In this document: positions 63,519 through 64,000 of the stretch, one piece after another
How positions within the stretch are numbered: position 1 is the stretch's first letter
How the letters are laid out: each line of letters opens with the position of its first letter
Source: DASSBQ01 sp040981125
GTDB taxonomy: Bacteria > Nitrospirota > Nitrospiria > Nitrospirales > Nitrospiraceae
Direction of reading: 5' to 3'
NCBI GenBank assembly: GCA_040981125.1
Contig: JANRMQ010000001.1
Coordinates: 744,001-808,000, forward strand
DNA length: 64,000 bases
Translations under genes and position numbers: made by a program
The notes under the pieces: model-generated
Told to the model about the DNA's origin: nothing
Databases searched by the model: none
The model's input: the letters and a program-made list of their open reading frames with translations, nothing else

Positions 63519-63668
63519 ATGGTGCCTCTTTCCATGCATGACCTCAAGGGTGGATTTTTCTTGATTGCGAGCTTTGTCATGCTCGCCCTCATCTGCGCCA
63601 TTGCGGCCTTGGGTACGGTCATGCGACCTCAGCGATGGTGCGAGCGGCAAACAAGACTGCCGATCTGA
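63519..63668 (+). CDS. Small single-pass membrane protein, 49 aa
   Basis: AGGAGGTGGTGAAC precedes ATG 63519, close to the ideal ribosome binding site. MVPLSMHDLKGGFFLIASFV, then MLALICAIAALGTVM gives one membrane helix, followed by a basic tail ending TRLPI. No family recognised. 35 bases after the Cys-rich gene, so the two may share a transcript. Confidence 0.6.
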   Translation: MVPLSMHDLKGGFFLIASFVMLALICAIAALGTVMRPQRWCERQTRLPI

Positions 63669-64000
63669 GATCGACCCGTCACGAAACGAGACGATGACCG
63701 AGCGGCCGCGCTTGCATTGCCCCGGTCGGCGCTCCACGGAACCGGTTCTCGATCACCCTTCCTTTCCACCGATCCCTCTGTCCTCCATCAATTGATTTCA
63801 TCCTTGCGGAAACGTACCCGCGATCGGCTGAAGCGCGATTCAGTAACCCGCACGCCGTACCCGCGCAAGCAATGGGGTTTACGGGAGATCTTCCGCGCAT
63901 GTATGCTAGCGCGTCGCGTCATGAGGCATCATACGCGCCGGCGTTGTCCCGACTGAATCCGATTCGTCCATTGTGAAATGAACCACGTGGGTCCCGCGAA
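63669..64000. other. End of window, nothing supported
   Basis: 332 bases. Frames here are GC-rich and random-looking. A gene might begin beyond the window edge. Confidence 0.4.

Noticed and set aside
1..64000. CRISPR array, insertion sequence or prophage
   Set aside because: No regularly spaced repeats, transposase, integrase or phage structural genes seen on either strand.

Overview
The window looks like chromosomal DNA of a GC-rich, Gram-negative-type bacterium. Many predicted products carry export signals, lipobox-like sequences or periplasmic domains. The gene mix would fit a Nitrospirota (Nitrospira-like) chromosome: a two-subunit pyruvate carboxylase, a DHH-CBS-CCA tRNA nucleotidyltransferase, many small secreted proteins and a SUMF1-like protein. 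This is inference from gene content; no rRNA or other phylogenetic marker is present. I saw no rRNA, tRNA, CRISPR array, transposase or prophage genes.

Layout. 0-4.3 kb: end of a fatty acid desaturase, an EamA transporter, small proteins, FmdB, a PstS-like binding protein and a TIG-domain protein. 4.4-11.9 kb: pyruvate carboxylase A and B, a lipoprotein-like hydrolase, an exported Tpx lacking its resolving cysteine, soluble transhydrogenase (sthA) and TenA. 12-13.3 kb: two near-identical 0.27 kb structured repeats (called R1 here) around a 51-residue membrane protein. 13.8-27.9 kb: a FlgO/CsgG-like exported protein, thiD, a polytopic membrane protein, hydrolases, methyltransferases, MOSC, prmA, a membrane MutS-like ATPase, a three-part phospholipid recycling fusion and an amidohydrolase.

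27.9-33.9 kb is the accessory island. It holds a degenerate R1 relative, an A/T-richer reverse transcriptase gene broken by an in-frame TAA at codon 48, and three toxin-antitoxin modules (RelE/ParE with antidote, HigBA, MntA-HepT). These modules are separated by copies of a second repeat (R2) that includes a palindrome like the neisserial dRS3 element.

34-50 kb returns to ordinary genes: a tandem universal stress protein, Lhr helicase, a NarL-type two-component pair, an SGNH hydrolase, a cupin-XRE regulator with an operator-like inverted repeat, a CPBP protease, a class V aminotransferase, a haem c protein and an amidohydrolase. 50-64 kb: a J-domain protein, an MFS transporter followed by the 5-oxoprolinase genes pxpB-pxpA-pxpC, the multidomain CCA enzyme, a secreted protein with a clear intrinsic terminator, a TVP38/FAD-oxidoreductase/DUF3047 operon and two tiny genes with strong ribosome binding sites.

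Links between genes: pycA and pycB supply the two halves of one carboxylase; tenA and thiD both serve thiamine pyrimidine salvage; pxpBAC form one enzyme; the kinase/regulator pair overlaps by ATGA and is probably co-translated; each toxin-antitoxin pair overlaps or nearly abuts.
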